From Jannaschia faecimaris (GTDB taxonomy: Bacteria; Pseudomonadota; Alphaproteobacteria; Rhodobacterales; Rhodobacteraceae): a DNA stretch of 64,000 nucleotides. Location: the NCBI RefSeq assembly GCF_900107415.1, contig NZ_FNPX01000012.1:1-64000 (forward strand), given 5' to 3'. The translations under genes and the position numbers were made by a program. Below are positions 7,885 through 15,392 of this stretch, piece after piece. Within the stretch, counting starts at the first letter, position 1, and every line of letters starts with the position of its first letter. The notes beneath the pieces are model-generated. The model did no database searches, was not told where the DNA came from, and saw nothing but the letters and a program-made list of their open reading frames with translations.

Positions 7885-8615
7885 TCAACCAGCTGTCACA
7901 AAGCGATACCCGCAGTCCAGTTCGATCAGGTCTGCCAGGTGCCCGTATCGACGCGTCCAGTCCCCGCTGCGCAGGTCGTCGTTCAACTTTGTCAGTCCTT
8001 CCGACACATCGCCCAGCATTTGGAAGGGCGACATCGCAGCGCGCAGGCGGTTATCCAGATAGGCGGTGGGGCAACGCCAATACGCGGCGAGGAAGCCATC
8101 GCTGCAATCATGCGGGATAGGGGCCGGAGTCACTCTTATCGGGCCAAGCCAGGATTCCAGTTCCGCCAGCGTCGGCATTTGTCCGCGATCCGATGTCACC
8201 AGCGCAGGAACGTAATCGGCCAGCCAGAATCCCTGATACTCCGGATCATAGGTAAGAAGGACAAGCCGCCCCGGGTCACCCGGCGCATCTTCCGTATGCC
8301 TGCCACCTTGTCGGACCAATGATGGATCGTCAGCACGGCCATGGCTGCACCGAATGTGTGGTCCCTGAACGGCAGGTCTTCGGCCGCTGCCAGCATCACG
8401 CGAACGTTTGACGCGTGCCGCTGGCGTATCATTTCGACCGACGGTTCAATCGCGGTGACCTGTCGGCCCGTCGGTTCGTAACTGCCTGCACCTGCTCCGA
8501 TATTCAGGACACTCCAGGCATCGCCCAATGCAGCATCGATCTGCTTCGCGATGCGAGGATCAGCGCGTCGCAGGTTGGCGTAATCGATCCCGATGGTGTT
8601 GTAGAGGACGGTCAT
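7885..8615 (-). pseudogene. Class I SAM-dependent methyltransferase, frameshifted
   Basis: The N-terminal half (ATG at 8615) carries the SAM motif VLNIGAGAGSYE and the motif-II/III segments AAEDLPF and AVLTIHHW. The C-terminal half (LVLLTYDPE through CGYRFVTAG) lies in another frame, joining near 8265 in a run of G and C. Together they form one methyltransferase of about 243 residues. The break is a single-base shift, so it is either a recent pseudogene or a base-call error in a GC run. It sits alone between two identical tRNA-Asp genes. Confidence 0.8.
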
Positions 8616-8730
8616 GGAAAACGGATAGCAAAGTGTGTTGACGCCGTAACCTGTCGTTATGCGGTGTCTCACTCAAAGTCCCCGAAAGCCCATTGACCGC
8701 CCCGCGCGCCGCCGTTATCCCGCCATCAAC

Positions 8731-8807
8731 GCGGTTGTAGCTCAGTTGGTTAGAGTACCGGCCTGTCACGCCGGGGGTCGCGGGTTCGAGCCCCGTCAAC
8801 CGCGCCA
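8731..8807 (+). tRNA. tRNA-Asp (anticodon GUC), copy 2
   Basis: This gene has the same 77-nt sequence as 7726-7802, followed closely by a strong hairpin terminator. The two copies make a direct repeat bracketing the broken methyltransferase. Confidence 0.95.
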
Positions 8808-8822
8808 CTTGTCCCTTGCGGA

Positions 8823-8860
8823 CATGCGAAAAGCCGCCCCACGGGGCGGCTTTTCGCATG
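8823..8860. terminator. Bidirectional intrinsic terminator
   Basis: A long perfect inverted repeat, with arms containing GCGAAAAGCCGCCCC and GGGGCGGCTTTTCGC and a one-base loop, lies between tRNA-Asp on the plus strand and the converging mmsB gene. The A/T tracts inside both arms give a U-run in either direction. Confidence 0.85.
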
Positions 8861-8873
8861 GGTGGAAACCGCG

Positions 8874-9743
8874 TTAACGCCCGCGCGCCGCCAGGCGGGG
8901 CAGCAGGGCGCTGAAGTCCTTGCCTCGGCCGTTTTCCTCATCGACGAACTGCGCGTATTGGCGCAAGGCCTCGGTGCCCAGCGGCGTGGGGCTGTCGACG
9001 GCCTCGGCGGCTTGTAGGGCAAGGCCGAGGTCCTTCTGCATAAGCTCGGCGGCGAACCCTGGCTTGTAGTCATTGTCCGACGGCGACTGTGGCCCGACGC
9101 CCGGCGCGGGGCAGTAGGTCGTCAGAGACCAAGACTGGCCCGAGGACGTTGAGGCGACATCGTACATCGCCTGCCGATCCAGGCCCAGTTTGTCGGCCAG
9201 CGCAAAGGCCTCGCAGGTTACCGCCATCGTCGCGCCCAGGATCATGTTGTTGCAGATCTTTGCCGCCTGTCCGTTCCCCGAGGGACCGCAATGAACAGTC
9301 CGCCCGCCCATGACCTCGAAGAGCGGCATGGCGCGGGCCAGCGCATCCTCGGACCCGCCCACCATAAAGGTCAACGTCCCGGCGGCGGCCCCGCCGATAC
9401 CGCCCGAAACCGGCGCATCCAGCGCGCTGCACCCGCTCTCGGCCGCCATTTCCGCCACGGCGCGCGCGCTGTCCACGTCGACAGTCGAGCAATCGAGCAG
9501 GATGGCACCGGGGTCCATGGCCGGGATAACTTCGGCCGCGACGGAGCGCAGGATCGCACCATTGGGTAGCATTGTGATGACTACCTCGGCCCCCTTGGCG
9601 GCGGCGGCACTGCTCTCGGCCATGGTCACGCCCTCGGGCGCGGGGGCGGCCATGTCATAGCCGGTGACGGTGTGGCCCGCACCGGCCAGATTCGCGGCCA
9701 TCGGGCCGCCCATGTTTCCAAGTCCGATGAACGAGATCTTCAT
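8874..9743 (-). CDS. mmsB: 3-hydroxyisobutyrate dehydrogenase
   Basis: This 289-residue NAD-dependent enzyme oxidises 3-hydroxyisobutyrate to methylmalonate semialdehyde in valine catabolism. The Rossmann motif GLGNMGGPMAANL is at residues 7-19, the substrate motif DAPVSGG at 109-115, and the catalytic Lys162 in GQAAKICNN. The ATG at 9743 overlaps the upstream hydrolase stop by 4 bp, so the two are coupled. Its substrate is the product of that hydrolase, which supports the assignment over other beta-hydroxyacid dehydrogenases. Confidence 0.92.
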   Translation of the reverse strand: MKISFIGLGNMGGPMAANLAGAGHTVTGYDMAAPAPEGVTMAESSAAAAKGAEVVITMLPNGAILRSVAAEVIPAMDPGAILLDCSTVDVDSARAVAEMAAESGCSALDAPVSGGIGGAAAGTLTFMVGGSEDALARAMPLFEVMGGRTVHCGPSGNGQAAKICNNMILGATMAVTCEAFALADKLGLDRQAMYDVASTSSGQSWSLTTYCPAPGVGPQSPSDNDYKPGFAAELMQKDLGLALQAAEAVDSPTPLGTEALRQYAQFVDEENGRGKDFSALLPRLAARGR

Positions 9744-10771
9744 TTCGGGGCCTCCAGGTTCAGGGGGAAGGGGCGCAGCATCGCGGAAACATCCGCCAGC
9801 GGCACGTCTTTCGGGCCGGGGTGCGCCCACTTGGGCTGCCGGTCCTTGTCGATGATCTGGGCGCGGATGCCCTCAATGAAGTCGCCCTTTTCGCTGGCGC
9901 GGGCGGTGAAGCGGTATTCCAGGCCCATCGCCTGTTCGATTGTCGGGTCGTCGCCCAGACGATGCAAAATCTCGACGCAGGCGGCCATGGAGAGGGGCGA
10001 ATTGCGGGCCAGCGCCTTGCGCGCGTCTTGCGCCAGGGGACTGTTCGAGGTGTCCAGTGCGCGGGCGATGTCGGCCAGCGTCTCACCGGAGAAGAGCGCG
10101 TCTATCTCTTCCTGCCGGTCCGAAAAGGACGACGCGGGTGCCACGGTGGCAGCGGCGTCGACCGCGTTGACGTCGCCGGTTTCGCAAAGCTCGGCCTTCA
10201 ACGCGTCCCAGTCTTCGGGGATGTAGTAATCCGCGAACCCCGCATAAATCGCGTCGCCAGCATCCATCCGGGCCCCCGTGATGCCTAGATATTCGCCCAA
10301 TCGCCCCGGTGCACGTGCCAGCAGAAGCGACCCGCCCACGTCGGGTACAAGCCCGATGCCACATTCGGGCATTGCGATGCGGCTGCTGTCGTCGACGACG
10401 CGGTGCGACCCATGGCACCCGACCCCCACTCCGCCGCCCATTGTAAAGCCGTGAAGGAAGGCAACGACAGGTTTCGGAAAGTGGAACAGCAATGCGTTCA
10501 TGCGATATTCATCTGCCCAGAAGCGCTGGCCGTATTCCCACCGTTGCTCCTTACCCGCTGTGTGCATCGCCTGGATGTCGCCGCCCGCGCAAAAGGCCCG
10601 CCCCGGCGCGCCGTCGATCAAAACTACATGAACGTCGTCATCCAATTCCCAGATTCGCAGAGCTTTTTCGATTTCAAGGCACATGTCCCAAGACAGCGCG
10701 TTTAGAACATCGGGCCGGTTCAGCGTCATGCGCCCGGCACGTCCTTCGGTGCGGATCAGGATGTCAGTCAT
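9740..10771 (-). CDS. 3-hydroxyisobutyryl-CoA hydrolase (enoyl-CoA hydratase/isomerase family)
   Basis: This 343-residue crotonase-fold enzyme has the length of HIBCH enzymes rather than a 260-residue enoyl-CoA hydratase. The oxyanion segments are CAGGD (61-65) and MGGGVGV (111-117). MPECGIGLVPDVGGS supplies Glu136 and Asp144, the HIBCH catalytic pattern. It would release free 3-hydroxyisobutyrate for MmsB. It lies between the acyl-CoA dehydrogenase gene, 75 bp upstream, and mmsB, which it overlaps by 4 bp. Confidence 0.88.
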   Translation of the reverse strand: MTDILIRTEGRAGRMTLNRPDVLNALSWDMCLEIEKALRIWELDDDVHVVLIDGAPGRAFCAGGDIQAMHTAGKEQRWEYGQRFWADEYRMNALLFHFPKPVVAFLHGFTMGGGVGVGCHGSHRVVDDSSRIAMPECGIGLVPDVGGSLLLARAPGRLGEYLGITGARMDAGDAIYAGFADYYIPEDWDALKAELCETGDVNAVDAAATVAPASSFSDRQEEIDALFSGETLADIARALDTSNSPLAQDARKALARNSPLSMAACVEILHRLGDDPTIEQAMGLEYRFTARASEKGDFIEGIRAQIIDKDRQPKWAHPGPKDVPLADVSAMLRPFPLNLEAPK

Positions 10772-10846
10772 GGCTTTCCTCTTGCCGGAAATATCCCGGG
10801 GAGCGCGAGGGGCTGGCCCCTCGTTGCCGCCCGTAATGTCAGGGTC

Positions 10847-11986
10847 TCATGCCCGCAGCATATCGCGTGCGACGATCATGCGCATGATCTCGTTGGTACC
10901 TTCCAAGATCTGGTGCACCCGCAGGTCGCGGACCAGTTTCTCGATCCCGTAGTCAGCAAGGTAGCCATAACCGCCATGAAGTTGCAGGCATTGATCGACG
11001 GTGCGGCTGCCGACTTCTGTAACCATCTTCTTGGCCATGGCGCAGAATTTGGTGGCGTCGTGGGCCCCGGTGTCGAGCTTCCATGCCGCTTGGCGCAGGA
11101 AGGTGCGTGCCGCCTGAAGCTCGATTTCCATATCCGCCAGACGAAATTGGAGGGCCTGGAATTCGGCGATCGGCTTTCCGAAAGCCTTGCGCTCGCGCAT
11201 GTAATCGAGGGTCATGTCCAGCGCCTGTTGCGCGGCCCCAAGGCTACAGGCGGCGATGTTCAGCCGACCGCCATCGAGGCCCATCATCGCGTATGTGAAC
11301 CCATGCCCCTCATCGCCCAGCAAATCTCCCGCATCCACGGGGCAGTCGTCCAACTGCACCTGCCGTGTCGGTTGGGAGCGCCAGCCCATCTTGTCTTCCA
11401 GTCCGCCGAACGACAGGCCTTCCGCTCCGTCTTCGACGATCAGGGCGCTCACGCCCTTCGGGCCATCCTCGCCCGTTCGGGCCATGACGATATACGCATC
11501 GGAGTACCCCCCGCCAGAGATGAACGCCTTGGTGCCGGTCAGGCGGTATCCGTCGTTTGTGCGTTCGGCTCTCGTTTTCAGGGCCGCTGCATCCGACCCG
11601 CTGCCCGGTTCGGTCAGGCAATAGCTGAAGACCTTTTCCATTGTGACGGCGTCGGGCAAATACCGCGCCTTCAGGTCGTCGGAGCCGAAGGTGTCGATCA
11701 TCTTGGCGCACATGTTGTGGATTGACAGGAAGGCTGCCACGGACGGGCATGCCATCGACAGCGCTTCGAACACCAGCGTCGCGTCGAGGCGGGAAAGGTC
11801 AGAGCCGCCCCGATCTTCCGAAACGTAGAGCGCACCGAACCCCAGCTGTGCCAGCTTGGGCCAGAGCTCTTTGGGGATGGTGCCCTGCAATTCCCATTCA
11901 CGGGCATTGGGTGCGATTTCGGCCATACCTACGTCGCGGGCCATGTCGAAGATCGCTTCGGATTCCTCGGATAGTGCGAAGTCCAT
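10847..11986 (-). CDS. Acyl-CoA dehydrogenase, probably isobutyryl-CoA dehydrogenase
   Basis: This 379-residue FAD flavoprotein has N-terminal, middle (CLTEPGSGSDAAAL) and C-terminal acyl-CoA dehydrogenase domains. The C-terminal QLHGGYGYLADYGIEK and ILEGTNEI motifs carry the likely catalytic base Glu362. The ATG starts MDFALSEE. Its position at the head of an operon with HIBCH and MmsB indicates isobutyryl-CoA as substrate; sequence alone would not separate it from other short-branched-chain members. Confidence 0.88.
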   Translation of the reverse strand: MDFALSEESEAIFDMARDVGMAEIAPNAREWELQGTIPKELWPKLAQLGFGALYVSEDRGGSDLSRLDATLVFEALSMACPSVAAFLSIHNMCAKMIDTFGSDDLKARYLPDAVTMEKVFSYCLTEPGSGSDAAALKTRAERTNDGYRLTGTKAFISGGGYSDAYIVMARTGEDGPKGVSALIVEDGAEGLSFGGLEDKMGWRSQPTRQVQLDDCPVDAGDLLGDEGHGFTYAMMGLDGGRLNIAACSLGAAQQALDMTLDYMRERKAFGKPIAEFQALQFRLADMEIELQAARTFLRQAAWKLDTGAHDATKFCAMAKKMVTEVGSRTVDQCLQLHGGYGYLADYGIEKLVRDLRVHQILEGTNEIMRMIVARDMLRA

Positions 11987-12056
11987 GCAAGACCCTCCCG
12001 TGTCTTAATCGAACGCCTGTTCAATTATGGGCCGCGTAGCTGCCGGTGGCAAGCTG

Positions 12057-13190
12057 TCACAGATCGGCGGTGAACTCGCGGGCAAGGTGACGGACCACAG
12101 CCCGCATCGCTTCGGTTCGGTCGGCTCCGTCTTGCAACGCGCGGTCGCGGATCGCGCGTTGTTGCGCCGCCGCGGTACCCCGTTTGACGATCTGGGTCGT
12201 GCGGGCGACTTCCGTTGTGGCACCCAAGTGTGCGGCATCCTGGGCTACAAGGGCGATAAGGTCGTCCATGGCGTCGCTTACGGGGCGGATTCGCCGCGTT
12301 TCCATGTCGATCAGCCCTTCGCGCAGGCCGAACCGCTGCGCACGCCAGCGGTTCTCCTGCGTCAGAAACAGGTCGTCGTTCGTTGGCGCGCCGCCCCCCG
12401 TCCGCCAGAGCATCCGCAGCAGCGACTGAACCAGCGCGACCAGGGTCAATGTATCTTCCAACCGGGGGCAGACGTCGCAGATTCGCGTCTCCAGCGTCGG
12501 ATAGGCTTCGGACGGGCGCAGATCCCACCAGATCTTGGAGGCATCCTCGATCACCCCCATGTCGGTCAGCATGGCAACCTTGCGCCGCCAGTCGGCCCAA
12601 TCGTCAAGGTGCGGCGGAAGGCCGGTGCGCGGCATGTTGTCGAACACACTTAACCGGTAGGATGACAGCCCGGTGTCCGCGCCCGACCAAAACGGGGAGG
12701 AGGCGGACAGGGCCAGAAGGTGTGGCAGGTAGACGGTCAAGCGGTTGCAAAGGTCGATACGCGTGTCGCGGTCGGCGATGCCCACATGGACGTGCATCCC
12801 GCAGATCAGCATCCGGTGGGCCACCCCGCGCAGATCACGCTCCAGATCGCGGTAGCGGTCCTTGTCGGTAAAGCTCTGGTCTCTCCAATCCGAAAACGGG
12901 TGGCAGGAGGCTGCGATCGGTTTCAGGCCGTGTTCATCCGCGATGCCTGCAACGGTGCGGCGCAAGTGCGACAGGTCTGATCGTGCTTCGGCGATGTTGG
13001 CGCAAACGCCGGTGCCGACCTCAATCTGGCATTGAAGGAATTCAGGACTGACCTGATCGCCCAGAACGTCGCGACAGGCCTTCATCAGGGCATCGGGTGC
13101 GCGGACCAGCGCGCCGGTCTGCGCATCGGTGAGCAGGTATTCCTCCTCGATCCCGATGGTGAAATCCGGGCTATCCCGCTTAATCGACAT
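12057..13190 (-). CDS. Carboxylate-amine ligase (GCS2 family, YbdK-like)
   Basis: This 377-residue ATP-dependent ligase is of the glutamate-cysteine ligase type 2 fold. The N-terminal [10 protein letters not shown] motif and the metal/ATP-site MHVHVG segment are present. The family forms gamma-glutamyl amide bonds, but the substrates of most members are unknown. The ATG at 13190 has a GGAGG site. That site is the 3' arm of a hairpin followed by five T residues, so translation or transcription may be regulated at this point. It is not evidently linked to its neighbours. Confidence 0.85.
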   Translation of the reverse strand: MSIKRDSPDFTIGIEEEYLLTDAQTGALVRAPDALMKACRDVLGDQVSPEFLQCQIEVGTGVCANIAEARSDLSHLRRTVAGIADEHGLKPIAASCHPFSDWRDQSFTDKDRYRDLERDLRGVAHRMLICGMHVHVGIADRDTRIDLCNRLTVYLPHLLALSASSPFWSGADTGLSSYRLSVFDNMPRTGLPPHLDDWADWRRKVAMLTDMGVIEDASKIWWDLRPSEAYPTLETRICDVCPRLEDTLTLVALVQSLLRMLWRTGGGAPTNDDLFLTQENRWRAQRFGLREGLIDMETRRIRPVSDAMDDLIALVAQDAAHLGATTEVARTTQIVKRGTAAAQQRAIRDRALQDGADRTEAMRAVVRHLAREFTADL

Positions 13191-13221
13191 AAAAACCTCC
13201 GCTAAGGAAGCGTAGCGGAGG
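13191..13221 (-). promoter_or_regulatory. Terminator-like hairpin sequestering the ribosome binding site
   Basis: On the minus strand an 8-bp perfect stem CCTCCGCT/AGCGGAGG with a 10-nt loop is followed by TTTTT and then directly by the ATG of the carboxylate-amine ligase. The 3' arm contains GGAGG, the only plausible Shine-Dalgarno. The element could act as an attenuator, a translational switch or both. This is seen in sequence; the function is inferred. Confidence 0.5.
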
Positions 13222-13278
13222 GGCAATGGCGTTCAAGCGTATTCGTTGGGTTGGCGGGGCCAATGCGACCCGTGATGC

Positions 13279-13869
13279 TCAGATCAGGCGGACTTGGGTA
13301 CCGACGGCCGTGAGTGAAAACAGCTCGGCAATCTTTTCGTTGTAGAGGCCGATGCAGCCGGACGAAGATCGACGCCCGATCTTCCGCGTGTCGTGTGTGC
13401 CATGGATCAGGTAGGCGGGCCAGTCGAGGTAAAGCGCGTGGGTGCCGAGCGGGTTGCCCGGCTCGCCGCCTTCCATTCGGATCGGCAATTCCGGATTCCG
13501 CTCCCGCATGTTGGTGGTCGGGGTCCAGCTGGGCCCGACTTTCTTGCGGACGATCTCGGAATAACCGCGGCGGGTCAGCTCATCTGTCATCGGAACTGAC
13601 GTTGGGTAGAGCCGGTAGTCAGTACCCGTTGCATCCCAGTAGTGCAGCGCACGGGACGTCGTGTCGGCGATGATCGTGCCGACGCCCAGCGTCTCGAAGT
13701 GGTCTCGCCAGTCGATCCGCTCGAAGCTGGAGATGTTGCGTCGGGTCTCGCTCGGGCCGGTTACGCCGCCGAACGACTCGGCTGTGTATTCCTGCGCGCG
13801 CAGGATGGAAGGGGTTGCCAATGTCGCGGCCGCTCCAAGAAGCAGACGGCGGCGGGTATGATCACTCAT
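13279..13869 (-). CDS. L,D-transpeptidase (YkuD domain), Tat-exported
   Basis: This 196-residue protein has an N-terminal RRRLLLGAAATLATP twin-arginine signal ending near ILRAQ (about residue 26). The YkuD catalytic pattern is present: His156 in IHGTHD, and Cys172 in SSSGCIGLYN. Such enzymes make 3-3 peptidoglycan crosslinks or attach proteins to the wall in the periplasm. The usual arginine after GCI is glycine here. The ATG at 13869 has an AGGAG site, and a perfect palindrome lies 20 bp upstream. Confidence 0.9.
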   Translation of the reverse strand: MSDHTRRRLLLGAAATLATPSILRAQEYTAESFGGVTGPSETRRNISSFERIDWRDHFETLGVGTIIADTTSRALHYWDATGTDYRLYPTSVPMTDELTRRGYSEIVRKKVGPSWTPTTNMRERNPELPIRMEGGEPGNPLGTHALYLDWPAYLIHGTHDTRKIGRRSSSGCIGLYNEKIAELFSLTAVGTQVRLI

Positions 13870-13888
13870 GTCATGATCTCCTAATGCG

Positions 13889-13907
13889 TTTGGTAAGAAG
13901 TACCAAA
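13889..13907. promoter_or_regulatory. Perfect palindrome upstream of the L,D-transpeptidase
   Basis: TTTGGTA-AGAAG-TACCAAA is a 7-bp perfect dyad with a 5-bp spacer, 20 bp upstream of the start codon. Its size and position fit a repressor operator. No regulator gene is adjacent. Confidence 0.4.
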
Positions 13908-14068
13908 GTCCGATTGGTCAGGAAAGGGGGCGGTATTCACAATCGCGCCACCCTATGTTCCCGGCGGCAAATTGCAGCCGATAAAATTTGAGGGGAATTT
14001 TCCGATGTCGGCCTGATCCGCGCCCGCGCATTGCCCGATTTCGCCAGCAGTTGGTAGATACGGGCATC

Positions 14069-14650
14069 ATGGGAATGGACGATACAATGGGACCGATTTC
14101 GGCGACAATTCACTGCATGTTCAATCCGTTCCGGTTTCGTGGCCGCGCGACGCGCAGTGAGTTTTGGTGGTTTACACTATTTTATGTGGTGTTGTCCTTT
14201 GCCGCGTCGATCTGGATGATGCTCCCTTTCCTTGGGATGGTCGCCGAAATCGGGGTTCGCGGCGCTGGAGGCGATCTGAGCACGATGTTGGAGACGGAGT
14301 TCATCGCGCCGCGCATGGATGGTTTCAATGCCAAACTGTGGTGGGCATCGCTGGCGCTCCTGTGGCCAATGTTCGCACATCTTTCAGTGATGGTGCGCCG
14401 ATTGCACGACACAGATCGAAGCGGCTGGTGGTTCTGGGTTTCTGTGATTCCCATCGTCGGATACATCATCCTTCTGATCCTGATGGTGATCGACAGCGAC
14501 AGGGGGCGCAACTCCTTTGGTCCGCCGCCCAAGGGCAAGGCACCGCAGGTGGTCAAGCGCGGCCTGCCGGAGGAGCCGGAAGACCCACTTCACGCCGTCA
14601 GCGGATCGGAGGCCCTCCGCGCCCTGCGACAGTCACGGATGCAGGTCTAA
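14069..14650 (+). CDS. DUF805 family membrane protein
   Basis: This protein of about 193 residues begins with the DUF805 signature FNPFRFRGRATRSEFWW, followed by membrane segments near residues 37-60, 100-120 and 127-150 and the conserved RRLHDTDRSGWW motif. It lies in the inner membrane and its function is unknown. ATG codons at 14069 and 14075 are both possible and neither has a strong ribosome site. A polar, proline-rich tail follows the last membrane segment. Confidence 0.8.
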   Translation: MGMDDTMGPISATIHCMFNPFRFRGRATRSEFWWFTLFYVVLSFAASIWMMLPFLGMVAEIGVRGAGGDLSTMLETEFIAPRMDGFNAKLWWASLALLWPMFAHLSVMVRRLHDTDRSGWWFWVSVIPIVGYIILLILMVIDSDRGRNSFGPPPKGKAPQVVKRGLPEEPEDPLHAVSGSEALRALRQSRMQV

Positions 14651-14811
14651 GCGGTGCGCGCGATCTGAACGGGTAGCGGCTGCCTCGCCGAAAGTCGTTT
14701 CGCCTCTCTCACGTGCCGTTCCCGGGTTTATGACCGGACGTGACGCAGCGCACTCGTTGCGCACAGGCCGGTCGATCGGATGGACTGCCGTGACAACGGG
14801 AGTGAACTTGA
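14651..14811. other. Intergenic, no gene seen
   Basis: This short stretch between the DUF805 and VOC genes has no supported ORF. Its right end adjoins the inverted repeat that precedes the VOC gene. Confidence 0.4.
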
Positions 14812-14842
14812 CGTAAGGTCACCGCATCGCTTTGACCTTACG
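14812..14842 (+). promoter_or_regulatory. Inverted repeat before the VOC gene
   Basis: CGTAAGGTCA and TGACCTTACG form a perfect 10-bp inverted repeat with an 11-nt loop that ends next to the GAGG ribosome site. It could be a 5' UTR hairpin or a repressor operator. The left arm overlaps TTGACG, a possible -35 box. Confidence 0.45.
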
Positions 14843-14851
14843 AGGATACCC

Positions 14852-15355
14852 ATGACAGCGGAAACTCTTGCGAGCGACAGTGCGCCGGTTCTTGGCCATG
14901 TGCATCTTCGCGTATCCGACCTGAACCGCGCGATTGCGTTCTACCGCGATGTTGTTGGGCTAGACCTGATGACGCTCTATGGCACGCAGGCCGCCTTCCT
15001 GTCGTCGCAGGGCTATCACCATTATCTGGGCCTCAACACATGGGACAGCGCGGGCGGTGCCGCGCCCGACAAGCGGCGGGCAGGCCTATATCATTCGGCA
15101 TGGCTTTATCCTGACCGCGCCACTCTGGCGCAGGCGGTGCGGCGGGCGCTGGCGGCGGGGCACGTCCTGACCGGAAAAGCCGATCACGGGGTCAGCGAGG
15201 CGGTGTATCTCGACGATCCCGACGGCAACGGGGTCGAACTTTACCGTGATCGCGCGACGACGGACTGGCCGCGCGACGCAGATGGAAAGATCCTCGTCTC
15301 GAATACGCCGCTCGACCTCGACGCGCTTTTGTCGGAAGCGCCGCCCGAAACCTGA
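14852..15355 (+). CDS. VOC family protein (glyoxalase/dioxygenase superfamily)
   Basis: This 167-residue protein has the vicinal-oxygen-chelate fold. GHVHLRVSDLNRAIAFY carries the first metal histidine, GLYHSAWL the second, and DPDGNGVELYRD the conserved glutamate. Single-domain members include dioxygenases, lyases and resistance proteins, so the reaction is open. The ATG at 14852 follows CGAGGA. It converges with mmsA and a strong hairpin separates them. Confidence 0.85.
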   Translation: MTAETLASDSAPVLGHVHLRVSDLNRAIAFYRDVVGLDLMTLYGTQAAFLSSQGYHHYLGLNTWDSAGGAAPDKRRAGLYHSAWLYPDRATLAQAVRRALAAGHVLTGKADHGVSEAVYLDDPDGNGVELYRDRATTDWPRDADGKILVSNTPLDLDALLSEAPPET

Positions 15356-15386
15356 CCCCTGCGCGGCGCGATGGCCGCGCAGGGGT
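15355..15386. terminator. Hairpin between convergent VOC and mmsA genes
   Basis: ACCCCTGCGCGGC and GCCGCGCAGGGGT form a perfect 13-bp stem with a 6-nt loop. There is no U-tract, but the position between converging stop codons suggests a two-way terminator or an mRNA end-protecting structure. Confidence 0.6.
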
Positions 15387-15392
15387 GGTGGG

